Origin: Macrocystis pyrifera
Taxonomy: Eukaryota; Sar; Phaeophyceae; Laminariales; Laminariaceae
Reading direction: 5' to 3'
DNA length: 64,000 nucleotides
Assembly (NCBI GenBank): GCA_031763025.1
Contig: JASSKH010000024.1
Coordinates: 7,258,523 to 7,322,522 of the forward strand
Below, one piece after another: positions 1-11,100 of the stretch. A model generated the notes under the pieces. The model ran no database searches. It had not been told where the DNA came from and saw only the letters and a list, made by a program, of their open reading frames with translations. The translations under genes were made by a program, and so were the position numbers. The first letter of the stretch is position 1. Each line of letters opens with the position of its first letter.

Positions 1-500
1 TACATTTACAAAAGCAGTATTATAGTAGTCGTAGTAGTATAATATTTGTAGCGTGCATGCTGCCTCTACCTTTACTGCAGTACATTTATCTGCGTAGTAG
101 TGGTACTGTAGTGGTGTATATTAAGAGTAACAGCTTAGTAGTCATGCTCCCATCCCATGGTACCGCTTGCATGCTACGTTGTCGTTGTATCGAAGCTAGT
201 AATACAGGAGCAGTAGTAGTAGGTAGTAGTGTAGTATTTATGCATGCTGCTTCTACCTGTGCTGCATCTACGTATTACTGGTGGTGTGTATAGTAACAGT
301 ATAGTAGTCATGCCCCAACCCATGGTGCCGCGTGGTTATTTGACCTCTCTGTTTACCACGAAGTTGTCTGTATATTGGATGAGCGTTTGGTCAGCAGTAG
401 TACTTAGTAGTATAGTTAGTAGTCGTAGTAGGAGGGTGTACCAGGTAGTATTTTATAGACCCCATGCTGCTTCTACCTGTACTATACCTGCGTAGTAGTG
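1..500. repeat. Degenerate tandem repeat, unit about 190 bp
   Basis: Three diverged units begin near 53, 241 and 465. Each has a GCATGCTGC-TCTACCT start, a TAGTAG-rich middle and a CCATGGTRCCGC end. The third unit is split: its remainder resumes at about 1,488-1,545 after an inserted MITE. Short open frames here are by-products of the TAG/GTA-rich repeat and are not genes. Confidence 0.7.
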
Positions 501-508
501 GTTTTAAT

Positions 509-1487
509 ATTACGGGGGACCATAGTAAATAGCAGGGCTTTTCGCGGGTCATGACCCGACCCGCGGGTCGGGTCACGGGGTGTTCAAATGTCACGGGTCG
601 GGTCGGGTCGGGTCAAGAAGTGTTCAAACTCTCACGGGTCGGGTCGGGTCGGGTCAAGAGGTTTTCTAATCTCATGGGTCGGGTCGGGTCGGGTCAAGAG
701 TTTTTCAAATCTCACGGGTCGGGTCGGGTCGGGTCAAGAGGTGATGAAAAGCTCACGGGTCGGGTCGGGTCATGACCCGTGAGAAACGGGTCACTCGCGG
801 GTCGGGCCAGCGTGACCCGCGAGTTCTTTTCCGTTGACCCGCGGGTCGGACCCGCGCATCCGGCCCGCGGATCCGACACTCAAAGCACTTCCCGCTTTCT
901 TACCCAAAGGCTTTTCTCGTACAAATACCCAATAATACTCCTTTGGTATCTTATTTAAGCATTAAAACACAGCCAAATCCATATACGCATGCCCGCATCC
1001 ATCAATATCCACTATAGCCAGGCCACATATTGCTTGTGGGCACAAAAATGCATATTAAATTGTTTTTGAAGTGTCGACCCACGGGCCGGATCCGCAGGTC
1101 GGACCTGCGGGTCGAGATAAACAGTCTCGCGGGTCAAGGTGACCCGACCCGCATGAAACCCGTGTCTCACGGGTCAATCCGAAGGTGGCGGGTCGGGTCG
1201 GGTCGGGTCAGGAGGTTTTTAAATCTCGCGGGTCGGGTCGGGTCGGGTCAGGATATTTTCAAATCTCACGGGTCGGGTCGGGTCGGGTCAACAATTTTTT
1301 AAAGCTCGCGGGTCGGGTCGGGTCAGCTGACCCGATCCGACCCGACCCGACCCGACCCGTGAGATTTGACCTGACCCGCGAAAAGCCCTGGTAAATAGGA
1401 CCAAATGTTGTTAGTAAAAATAGGGAAAATATATACCATAGGTTTTTATGTATACCATGGGTCCTATTAACCATGGTCCCCCGTAAT
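509..1487. mobile_element. MITE of the GGGGGACCATAG family, split by a hAT-like insertion
   Basis: The left end (TACGGGGGACCATAGTAAAT) is at 509-532 and the matching right end, finishing GGTCCCCCGTAAT, at 1,391-1,487. Intact relatives of about 110 bp occur elsewhere in the window. The element is broken by the 858-bp insertion listed next. Confidence 0.8.
533..1390. mobile_element. Non-autonomous hAT-like DNA transposon, 858 bp
   Basis: The ends are perfect 19-bp inverted repeats (CAGGGCTTTTCGCGGGTCA). They are flanked by an exact 8-bp duplication, GTAAATAG, at 525-532 and 1,391-1,398. CAGGG termini with an 8-bp duplication are diagnostic of the hAT superfamily. The interior has no transposase. 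Its subterminal regions (about 545-785 and 1,080-1,380) are arrays of the pentamer GGGTC with linkers such as TTCAAATCTCAC, like the subterminal transposase-binding repeats of hAT elements. The clean junctions and perfect ends suggest a fairly recent insertion. Confidence 0.88.
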
Positions 1488-1499
1488 AGTGGTTCTTAG

Positions 1500-2160
1500 T
1501 AACAGTATAGTAGTCAACCCATGGTACCGAGTGCTGTAGTAGTGTACTGTTCACCAAAGAGTAGTACTCAGTTCCTGCCGACTACTATCACTCTTTCCTT
1601 CGAGCAATACTCTAACCCATGGCTACCGTTTCCGCCAAGAACAGCTATACGTGTGATACCTGTGACTCCCTTTTCGCCTTCCGACGCCCCCGGGATTTCA
1701 TGTTACCCACACGCCGAAGGGGAACCTTAACCTTGTATATATTATAATAAGGGGTAGTATTATCGAAAAATGGTTTGTAAAAAAATCCTGTTAGTATCCT
1801 GGGTTTTTTTATATTTGCTGATTTTCTAGCTTTTGGCGGAAGTCTGTGCGTTCCTGGTCAATTGCCCTTTGTGAATTTGCCTGATTTAGGAAGTGCTTCC
1901 TCTTTTTCCTCTTTTTCCTTTTTTTTTTCCAAGAAAACGAGGCAAACCAAGGGAAAAGTTATTCGATAGTAGCGGCCCTGAGTATATATGAAGTTTACGT
2001 AAATATTGTCCCTTACCCACACTCAATTTTTTCGAACTCCTTCTGGTGCTGATGTTGCTTGTGCGCATGCCGTCGTTTTCTGCCGCAATATGGGGCTCTG
2101 GCATCGCTTATTTGGTAACGCATTGTAACAATTTGTAGATGAGGATGCATCCGTTCTTCC
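1500..2160. other. Non-coding stretch
   Basis: Apart from the tail of the tandem repeat up to about 1,560, I see no coding exon, RNA gene or clear element here. Short frames on both strands are unsupported by splice signals. Confidence 0.5.
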
Positions 2161-2162
2161 CT

Positions 2163-2256
2163 CCGGTACGATACGGTACGGTAGGGTTCGATACGCTAAG
2201 GGTCGGAACGGTACGGTACGGTAAGGTACGGTAACGTAAGGTACGGTACGTACGAA
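2163..2256. repeat. Pentanucleotide array, GGTAC/GGTAA type
   Basis: Repeated CGGTACGGTA units with point changes run through this stretch. It resembles in style the GGGTC arrays of the hAT-like element, but I see no terminal inverted repeats around it. Confidence 0.75.
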
Positions 2257-2597
2257 GCGTGGTGCTTTTCTTCGCACGAGAGAGTTCCCCAACATAAGAG
2301 CGCTGCTTTTTCAAGCAGTTTGAACTCGACAATCGAACAAAAAAAACTTGTAAAAGTTGGCGTGTTGTCAGCACTCCAATACTGCCTCAGGTTGATGATT
2401 TACATCACTATCCTTTCAGAACTGCACCCGCGTTTTGGAGGGAAAACTGCCCTGAATTCGAGTATTAATAGTATGAGGTTTTACAGCACGAGTAAAAAGG
2501 TTAAGGGACAGCCGTTACACCTTGGGTCGTTGAACCGCCGATCGTGACGTCTTCCCGGCCTTTCCTTTCGACTTTCCTTTTTTTTCACCCGTGGAAG

Positions 2598-2721
2598 AAA
2601 TCTGGAGTGCAATATCTCCATGCTGGTGGAGGAGTACCTTGGGCGGAGCTTCCCGGCGTTCGGCAAGGCTCCCGTGATGGAGCTGTCCACCAAGTCGCAC
2701 ACGCCGAAATTCAGCAGGCGA
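2598..2721 (+). CDS. Exon of the unrecognised plus-strand gene
   Basis: The frame NLECNISMLVEEYLGRSF continues to FSRR. The acceptor is GTGGAAG before 2,598 and the donor is CGA followed by GTGGCT. A GC donor a few bases earlier (AG followed by GCGAGT) is an alternative but breaks the frame with the next exon. Confidence 0.6.
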
Positions 2722-4113
2722 GTGGCTTAGTGCGTTTATTGTAGCTCGTGCTTGACGATTTTGCCACTTTGCAAATTTTATCCCACACTAATTCCAATTA
2801 CTTTGTCCCAAAAACGTGGGTGTAAGTTCAATAGAGGTTGAACGCTTTGCCAAGAAGACGAGCTTTGCCTCGACTGGCAGCCGCACCGAGTGAACAGGCA
2901 GCGCGTCGAAAATGCTGTTGCTCGCCGTCTTGCAAGTTCCCGACGACCGTTACGAGCAACCACGCTTGAGCTGCACCGTTATGCCTGCTGAAAGCACAAA
3001 CTACCTGCCCACGCGCTGCTTCCTCGTCCTCCTCGTCCTTCCCCTCCTCCTCCTCCCTGGGTCCGTTTCATTTCCGAAGAATGTCTGGTGTGACGGAGTG
3101 GGAAGAACGCCGTCTTCCTCTGGGTGAACGTTGACGAGGGAGGGGGTTACGCGAACCTTTTCGAGAGGAGCCTGCCAGCATCTGCTGTTGGCGGAACGAG
3201 GGTAATCGATATTGCCTCGGAGAGGCCACCAAAGTATGTAGTTGTCGGGGACGAGGTCACCGATACTGCCTCGGATGTTCCACCAAAATGTGCAGTGGTC
3301 GAGGAGAAGAAGACCACGCAGGAGCATGGAAACCCCCGAAGGAAGCGCGAAGACATCATAGGTGAACCGGCTGATGCTCGTGAGGAAGGCGGCTGCACCG
3401 TCGACGCCGGGTTGACGGAGCTCCGCATGACGTGGTACGCCGGTGGACGCATGACGCCAGAATCGGCGCTCATCCGAAGGTTGCTCAAATGCTCGAAAAG
3501 TGTGGAAAACTGCGACGCTGCCGACAGGACTGCTGCTCCATCGGGGAAGAAGCCTGACGTGATCAAAGCGGAAGGAAGCGCTTATTCTGTTGGACCTCAA
3601 CAGGGTGGCGAGGGCAGTACGAGAAACATGACAAAAGGGAAGGTAGACGTGACAATGACGACGGCGATAGCGGCGGCGGTAGCTGAAGCGGGGCCGAGCG
3701 GTGCGACCTCGGCGCTTCTCGCACAAGCGCACGCCAAAAGCGTCCCTCACAAACAAGCTGACACCGAGGAGAATAAATCTTCCAAAGGATTCGCCGCAGC
3801 TGGCTCTGAGTCTGTCGCCGGCGAGCCTGCGGGCGTCAACGTAGCCAACGCCAATGCAGCAGACAAACTGGAAAGAGGTAGTAGCAGCATCAGCAGCACG
3901 TGCGAGGATGTAGTGCTTCTGTTTTGTCGTCTCCCCGACGAACCCTACGTTTTTTGCGGAAGGCTAGGCTACGCCGAGCACTGGCCCACGGAACGACCCT
4001 TGAGGTTCGTGTGGCGGCTACTAGATGCCGGGAAATTAGTGCTGCAGCCGGAGTTCGGGGGCATCGTGGAGGCGGCGGGTATTGCAGGCGGCAGAGAAAA
4101 GCTAGAGAGGTAG
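2598..4113 (+). CDS. Unrecognised protein, 3'-terminal three exons
   Basis: Three plus-strand exons join in phase: 2,598-2,721, 2,837-2,889 and 3,099-4,113, ending in TAG at 4,111-4,113. The deduced C-terminal part is about 396 residues. The first two exons give a compact segment with the motif MELSTKSHTPKFSRR followed by VERFAKKTSFASTGSRT. The third begins near KNAVFLWVNVDEGGGY, then has a low-complexity Ala/Ser/Glu-rich middle. It closes with a folded-looking segment at about 3,905-4,080 (CRLPDEPYVFCGRLGY, then RFVWRLLDAGKL). That end recalls the small beta-rich domain at the C-terminus of some helicase/restriction proteins (DUF3427-like), but only by eye. Start exons lie further upstream and I could not place them. 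No function is assigned. Confidence 0.62.
2837..2889 (+). CDS. Short exon of the unrecognised plus-strand gene
   Basis: Seventeen codons (VERFAKKTSFASTGSRT) plus two bases. The acceptor is AATAGAG and the donor is GA followed by GTGAAC. It is in phase with both neighbouring exons. Confidence 0.55.
3099..4113 (+). CDS. Terminal exon of the unrecognised plus-strand gene
   Basis: An open frame of 338 codons ends at TAG. An in-frame stop at 3,091 means translation must enter by splicing; the AG at 3,097-3,098 gives the right phase. The middle is low-complexity (Ala/Ser/Glu/Lys) and the last 60 residues look like a folded domain rich in aromatics. Confidence 0.72.
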
Positions 4114-7100
4114 GAAATTAACTGGGCCGGCAAACCAAGAAACCATCGCATTTGACAAAAACGTTGATGGATATGTCGTTCCCTTCTAGTGTCTCATGGC
4201 GAGCTGCTCTGCGCGGTGCTCTGCGCGGTACTGTCAGCTCATAGAGGAAGGGAAAACCAGCACACAGTTTTCTGCATGAGTTGACTTGTGTCCAGTTTGC
4301 GTGTATTCGATGGTTCGACTGTTCCCGACGAGAGGGTAGGCTCCCTCCCCAGTTGGACCGAGTCGAGGTTGAGGACGAAAGTCTGCAAGTGTTGTGCAAG
4401 GCTGTATTTGTACTGGGTTTTCTTAGCACACAGACAGATAGTCGGAGCTCCACGATGCGCTGCAGTTCATCTACTGCTTATCGTTGTGGACGCGATTATC
4501 GAAAACCTGATTCAGACCCCTGTTATGGCGGTAGGGAGGGAGGAGCACTCATGCCATGCATAGCCGTAGTCGTATGACCGTAGACCCTCGCACCCCTACA
4601 ATGCCGGCACGTAGGAGGTCGGGTTTTCACCGACCAGATAGGCATTGCTTGCACCAAGCGCGAAGCGAAAAGTGAGGTGTTCAGCGAGTCGCACGAAGGG
4701 TGCGCTGCATCCAGCTTAGCACCACTCGTGAGATGAACTTTCTTGCTTATGGGTGACAGCGTGGAATGGATTGATTTGTTTTCTGGTGGGGCTATTTCCA
4801 GAGATAGTAGTGGGTAGCTGCCTCGTGGGTGCGTTACCATATATACCTGGTACACGCCACGTGATACGATCATTCCCCGTGTGCGCAGTTGAGGTTCTCC
4901 ACCCCGCACAAATGATCTAACCCCCCCGGCAACCATGGTGACCGCAAAAAAAGGTAGGGGGGGGGGCTTAGGGCCCAAACCTTTATGGCTAACGGGGCTT
5001 CTCCACTGAGGCTACTCGATAAGTTCCCAATCCTCAGTACGAGTACGTGGAGAGTTTTACTACCAGGTATTTGATGTTTGACTCGATAGATGTCTAGCCA
5101 ATGGAATAGTTCGTCGGGGTCGTTCGTACGTTTTTTTTTTTCTCAGTTGAGTCGTTTTTCCCGGGTGGGGCATGTTTGTAGAGGGTGTTCAGGGTAAAAG
5201 AAACCTGAAAAAATGTTATGGGTACCCCTCTACCTACGTATTTGCGTTGGAACGTATGCAGAAATAAGTATGGTGTGTAGACATCGGGGGAAAAAGTGGT
5301 CTCTGGGTCTGTCGTGGGTTCTGATGGCTGTGCCCCCCCCCGTATCAGGATTTCTCTCTTTAGACATAATCATATTTTCACGTGTTCGTTGTTCTCCGTG
5401 ACGGGTTTCGATTTTGCACTCGCTGAATTTGAGGTCTCGGGCAAGCTGCACACGGGTCGTTTCAGCGGCATTTTTTATTCGCTGCGCACGTATGCTGACG
5501 CGGTGACAGAATACCCCACTCGATGAAAAGGAGGCCATGTTGCGCGCGATTTTGGCAGGTACCGGTTAGCCTTTTGGCTATGAATGCGTCGTAGGGCCGT
5601 ACTCTCCATTCGTTTTTTAGTGGATGAACGCAAATGTCCTGAACAGACACAGAAATTGCTCTGTACCAGCTACCAAATATGTATCTCTTCGCTATACGCA
5701 TAGTTCCTCATGCGAATACACCGAATTTAGATAACGAAACGTATGCCATCAGACCTCGCGGATTCTATAGCCAAGAGGGGTTACTGCGTCGGTAACTGCC
5801 TCGATGTTGTACCATGAAGTAAGATACCCCGAGTGCATTCTAAACGGCACCTTTTGCTGATTGGCTGCAGATGTACGGGGTGGTACACTTGTGGAAATTG
5901 CTTTCCGATAGAAGTGCACGGTGTGAACCGTGGAGGGAGGTTCGGGAATGGGGTGAGGCGTAGTGCTGATGACGCATGCTACACGATGGTTACGGGTACC
6001 AGCCATACTTTGGCCTTCTGGGGCTCCTGGCTTGAGGAGCTCTATACTGCTGTTGGTAAGTCACCCAAAAGCTCAAATCGAGATAAAAGGAAAGTGCAAA
6101 ACCCGATGGCCTAGGTACAGTAAAAAAACACAAATGGCATTCCCAGTGACATTGGGTAGAGTTTTTCGGTTATAACTCTTTTAGGGCCGCAGTCCCGTTT
6201 CGGTGACAAACTACTCCAAAATTTGACTGGTTTGTCCCGAAAGCGGGACTGCAGTCCTCAAGGGGTTAAGGAGCGCCCCCCCGGCAGTCAGAAATATTTT
6301 GGCCAATAACTTCTGTTGTCCCTATCGTAATACGCCATTTGGATGTCAATCGGGGACAGGGGTGGTGCGGTAGAGACAGCAAAAGCCCCCCCCGCCCAGT
6401 CCGCCTCACAGGCGGTTCTCAGTAGGATGCAGTTCACCCTTCATGCGACTCGCCGAACACCGCACGGCGCTTCGCGCTTGGTGCAAGCAATGTCTGCCTG
6501 GCCGGTGAAAGCCCGACGTGCTCCGTCCCGGCATGGTAGGAATGCGAGGGTCCATGGTCATACGACCACGGTAATGATATCGAGTACAACCCCCCGCCCG
6601 CCCCGCTTATCGTTTTCGCCGCGTATTCTGCTGTCCTCCTCTTCGGGGATGGAGATCTGTGGGGGTGTATGCTTGGTGTGGAGCAGCACCATGAAGAGCG
6701 TCACGCCAGCCTGTTTATGTTTTTTTTTAACGGTTTAACCCCTGTGGAACCCCCCGAGGTATCGACCAAAACAATGGTTGTTAGATTTGGTGTTATCAAC
6801 ATCCTACAAACGCGCAGCGTGAGGGGCCAGCAGTAATACGGGTAGGGAGGGCCATGTTGCTTGCGCCCGTCCCGTACGAATCCTTGCATCAACCATGGTT
6901 GCCCGGACTCCAATTTATATCATCCCCCAATCACGCAGCAGTAGTAGACCGTCGCTGTAATCGTCACTTTTGTTTATCGTCAATTTTTTTTCCCCTCTGA
7001 AGTTCCAACGGGGTTAACACGGGGTGTACCACTCTTGTCCCTGAATATAAAGGAACTTTTTCATTAAATGTTAGTATACAAACGTTCCTTATAGAGGGAC

Positions 7101-7800
7101 GAAGTGGTGTTCTTCACGGTATTAGTGTCGACACGGAATGCAGGTGGGGAGCAGCAGGTAACTGCACGAAAAAGTCCGCCACCACACACGGGGGGGGAAA
7201 CGATTATACTTCGAAAGGCAAGACGTCACGGGAGGTACCTAAACCTGCTACATACACGGGTGTATACCTAAAACTTGCTGTAAGGCTCTCTGAATGCGGA
7301 TGGTTCGCTGCGATATTTCTTCGCTGTGATGTGTTGCCTTTGCGGTAAGTCCACGACAATATTCTCCGAACAGCACGGAGAAAAAAGGGGGGAGACGAGC
7401 AACGCCAAGAGAGCGCACACGTCAAACGACAATCGATTACGTAAGCCGCCCTGTCCGTAAACGCGAGCATCTCAAACTTCTACACATGGGACGAGCCATT
7501 AATAGTATCCCCACCCATTCGTGATCCAAACCTTCCAGAGCATATGTTTTTTTCCTATATTTATGATCTGTATGATCTGCTGTAGCTCACGTTTCCGGGT
7601 GGGAGCCGTACAAATTTGCATGGCCCAGCACAGGGTTTCTTGTTCAGATCTGTACTATACAGATCCTACAAAATATCCCCTAACGGCAGGTTAGGATCTA
7701 TCCAGATCATCCACGCAAATCATGGTCTATCCGATGTGGGCAAACTTCTGCACAAAATCGTTTCGCACACACGTCAAGTAAGTGCCGCTACGTCTTCTTG
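4114..7800. other. Intergenic region between tail-to-tail genes
   Basis: This is the convergent gap between the plus-strand gene and the 3' end of the large minus-strand gene. It holds dispersed repeats (near 4,550-4,740, 6,176-6,270, 6,400-6,590 and 7,560-7,745) and no convincing exon. The 131-residue frame at 6,343-6,738 lies largely in a dispersed repeat and is discounted. Confidence 0.6.
6176..6270. mobile_element. Palindromic MITE, CAGTCCCGTTTTGGGGAC family
   Basis: An element of about 95 bp that is almost entirely an inverted repeat: CCGCAGTCCCGTTTCGG pairs with CCGAAAGCGGGACTGCAG around an AT-rich middle. Relatives lie at about 10,388-10,486, 12,379-12,472 and 44,789-44,883, with a fragment at 22,463-22,500. 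Confidence 0.8.
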
Positions 7801-8109
7801 TCAAGATGCGACGCAATTCCCACCCACGCCGGAATCCGCCACCGCATTCTTTTTCCCGCGTGTCCGTAGTTCCTGACGACCGCCCTCCCCCCCGACTGCT
7901 GGCGCAGCAGATCCCATCGATTGTGGCGACTTTGGTCTCTTGACCCTTAATGCCGCCATCGCCGTCGTCATCGTGGCCCCTGAAGGGGAACTAGCTCGGA
8001 GGGGAGACTTCGGAGCCGCCGCGGAGGACGCGCCTACCGATGGTTGGTTCCCGAATCTCCCGCCCAGTCGTCCCGTCATGGAGTGTGCAGATCCCACCGC
8101 CGTGAGAGC
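7801..8109 (-). CDS. TPR-CHAT gene exon 28 (stop)
   Basis: One hundred and two codons and TGA, starting ALTAVGSAHSMTGRLGGRFG after acceptor GGACCGCAG and in phase with exon 27. It is basic, Ala/Ser/Pro-rich, with no domain seen. A gene could also end in intron-retained frame after exon 27. Confidence 0.6.
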   Translation of the reverse strand, partial: ALTAVGSAHSMTGRLGGRFGNQPSVGASSAAAPKSPLRASSPSGATMTTAMAALRVKRPKSPQSMGSAAPAVGGEGGRQELRTRGKKNAVADSGVGGNCVAS

Positions 8110-11100
8110 CTGCGGTCCAGAAGGGAACACATTTGTTTACCGGGGAGCATCGACGGACAAGTTGTGTGGTGAGTGGCTAATGTAGAAATGGGCTAGTGCT
8201 GTAATGACGGGAGTTAGTGGCAGCGGATATCTCCCGGTGTTTCGACGGTGATGGAGGGGGGGAAGGGGGGGGCATTGGTAATGTGAAACTCGCGTGAGCC
8301 AACTAGAATGGAGTAGTGATTGCCGACCCGACCCCCCACCCCCCCCCCCCCCCCCCCCCCCACCCACCCCCCTTTAGCAGCGAGGTGAGACAAGTACGCT
8401 TCGCCTACAGTGATGCATCCCTCTTCCATGGTGTTGAGTGTGGGAGACGTAGGAGTAAACTACTAGCCTACTCAGTCGGCTAGTAGATTGTCCCTTCTAC
8501 CCGCACACCAAGTGGGCTAGGTTTCCTAGGCTACTGCAGTATATTGTCCCTTCTACCCGCTTACTGGGTAGTCTATATTTCAAATCGCCCACAGTGATGC
8601 ATCCCTCTTCCATGGTGTTGAGTGTGGGAGACGTAGGAGGGGTAAACTACTAGCCTACTCAGTCTGCCCTGACTGAGTAGGCTAGTAGATTATCCTCTCT
8701 ACCTGCTCACCATGTGGGCTAGGCTGACTACTGTAGGCTACTGTATTAGATTGTCCCTTCTACCCGCACTGAGTAGTCTATATATTAATAGTAGATTATC
8801 CCTTCTTCTCGTTGATCGGGTAGGTTCGTAGATTTATCCTGTTTGCCCGCTGACTGAGTAGGCTCGTAGATTTAAAAGTTCTACCCGGTGATTGAGTATG
8901 CTAGTAGATTTATCACTTCTACCCGGTGACTGAGTCGGCCAGAAGATTTCCCCTCCTCCCCGCAGACTGAATAAGCTAGAAGAGTACATCTTCTATCCGC
9001 TGACTGAGGCTAGTAGATCATCAATTCTACCCGCTGACTGAGTAGGCTAGTAGATTGTCCCTTCTACCCGCTGACTGAGCAGGCGAATAGTCTATTCCTT
9101 CCCCAGCTGACTGAGTAGGCCAGTAGATTATCCCTTGTAGCCAACACTTAATATGCGTAAGCTCGATTCCCGGCGATCCCTCGTTGTACAATGACATTCG
9201 ACATTCAGCACAAAACAAACAGCTTTGAGATATAACGGGCTTACCTTGTTGACGGGGTTGGCCTCCTTGCTCCTAGCACGAGGGCCCTCGCCCCCGGGAA
9301 CACGCTTGGTTCTATTTCCACGGATGCCACCGCCACCGTCGCTGTCGTTTACATCACTGCTACTGCTACTCTCGCTGCTCCGGCTACTGTTGCTACTACT
9401 ACTGGTGCTCCCGCTACTACTGTTACTACTGTAGTTACCGCTGCCATAACTACTCCCGCCGCCCCCGCTATGTGTGCTGTCGCTCTCACTTTCGCTAACA
9501 GCGCCGACATCGCTGACACCCCCCGCTCCTTTTGCGGTACCGCTTTCGTCGCCACCAATATTGCTGCCGCCGCTGCCACCACCACCGCTGCCGCTTTTTG
9601 CGTCAGTGGTGGCCCGCCCCTCTTCCCCGCTGTCGGTACTGCTACTGCTACTACTGCTGCTGCTGCTGCTGCTACCGTTCCTGCTAGTGCTGCTGCTACG
9701 ATCGCTGAATACTTCGGTGCCGGACGCCCGTCCCGCCTTTGCCGATGGCCTTGTTGCCGAGCCGACGGCGCTGCCGCCGCCGTCGCTGCCTGAATCGTCC
9801 TCATCGTCTTCGTCGTTTTCCAGACTCTGAACACTCTGAACCGCTCCGCACGAACCCATCGCCTGTTGTTTTTTACATGCCGTTCGTGAAAGTTAGCGGT
9901 TATCGTCAACACAATAGTGTGTAAGAACGCCTCGTAATTTTAGTTTTCCGGCGGCTAGCGAAAACGGGTTGTGAGACCACGGGCTCTTTAAAGTACGACA
10001 ATGCGCTGATGATTAGGTTCGTACCTGGAAGGACTCTAAAGGGGTGGATCGTATTTACTGGACTTTTTCTTTTCACGGTAGTAGACGATAGGATGCCTAC
10101 TGGTGCAGCACAACCACTGACGAAAAATAATCGAGGACACGTTGATGACCACTTCGATTAATGGGGTATACACGCCGAAACGATGTGGGGCAGAAACACT
10201 ATTGAGGACGCGTGCTACCTTTTGTTCTAAATGAAAGGGTTCCTTGACCCAGAATCGTCGAGATCTCGTCCTTGTTTAGCAACATGAATGCTGTGTGCAC
10301 CTCGTCCATGGAGTCTGCTCATCAACCGTTGCACTTTCATTTCGTTTTGTTATCAAAACCAGCTTTTGGTGAGGTGTAGAGCTCCTTAACCCTTTTTTTA
10401 GAACTGCAGTCCCGTTTTGGGGACAAACCCCTCAGATTCTTGAGTTTTTCGTCCCCGAAACGGGACTGCGTTACTAAAAGGGTTAACTGAGAAGGGCCTA
10501 AAAAAAGAAATGGCGTACCTCTACCATCGCGTGTGTCGGAAGGTTAAGTGTGCACGATGCTGTCGTTCGCTCGTGCTGACACTGACGTGATGGGGTTTTT
10601 TTTTCGTTTTCATAGTGCGCAGATCTCCGGCAAGAGTACTTGGCCTGGTCTCAATCTCAATGACGTGAAGAAGAGCGCGCTGGATTCGCACTTGAAAATG
10701 TCTTGCACCTGTGATCTTCGATCGGTCGGCCCCGTAGTACCGACCACCACTAATGGCGATGGCAGTGGCAGTGGCGAAATAAACACGGAACTATTTTCAC
10801 GTTAGTATATCCTAGAGTTTGTCCGTGATCCCCACCCGTTACATGATAACGAGATCCCGATAAGCCCTGAAAACGTGAACCCCCATACAGCCATGACCCC
10901 TCTATAGTGCCGGTATGTATGCGGCAGCCAACAATACCGGCAATATAGCGGCAGCCGGCACTAATTACTCCGCACACTACCACACTGGTGAATCCCATAT
11001 GTGCCAAGCGACTTCACCGGCACTAAAGCGGACAACCGGCACTAAAGAGAGACAACTACGGTATATGTTTCTGAGGCTCCTTCCTCACCTGAAAAGCTCA

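Noticed and set aside
551..1394. Open frames rich in GRVGSGQ-type repeats
   Set aside because: They are translations of the GGGTC array of the hAT-like element; repeats whose period is open in several frames give such ORFs.
9470..9830. Plus-strand Ala- and Pro/Leu-rich frames
   Set aside because: Shadows of the poly-Ser exon 27; no plus-strand splice sites fit.
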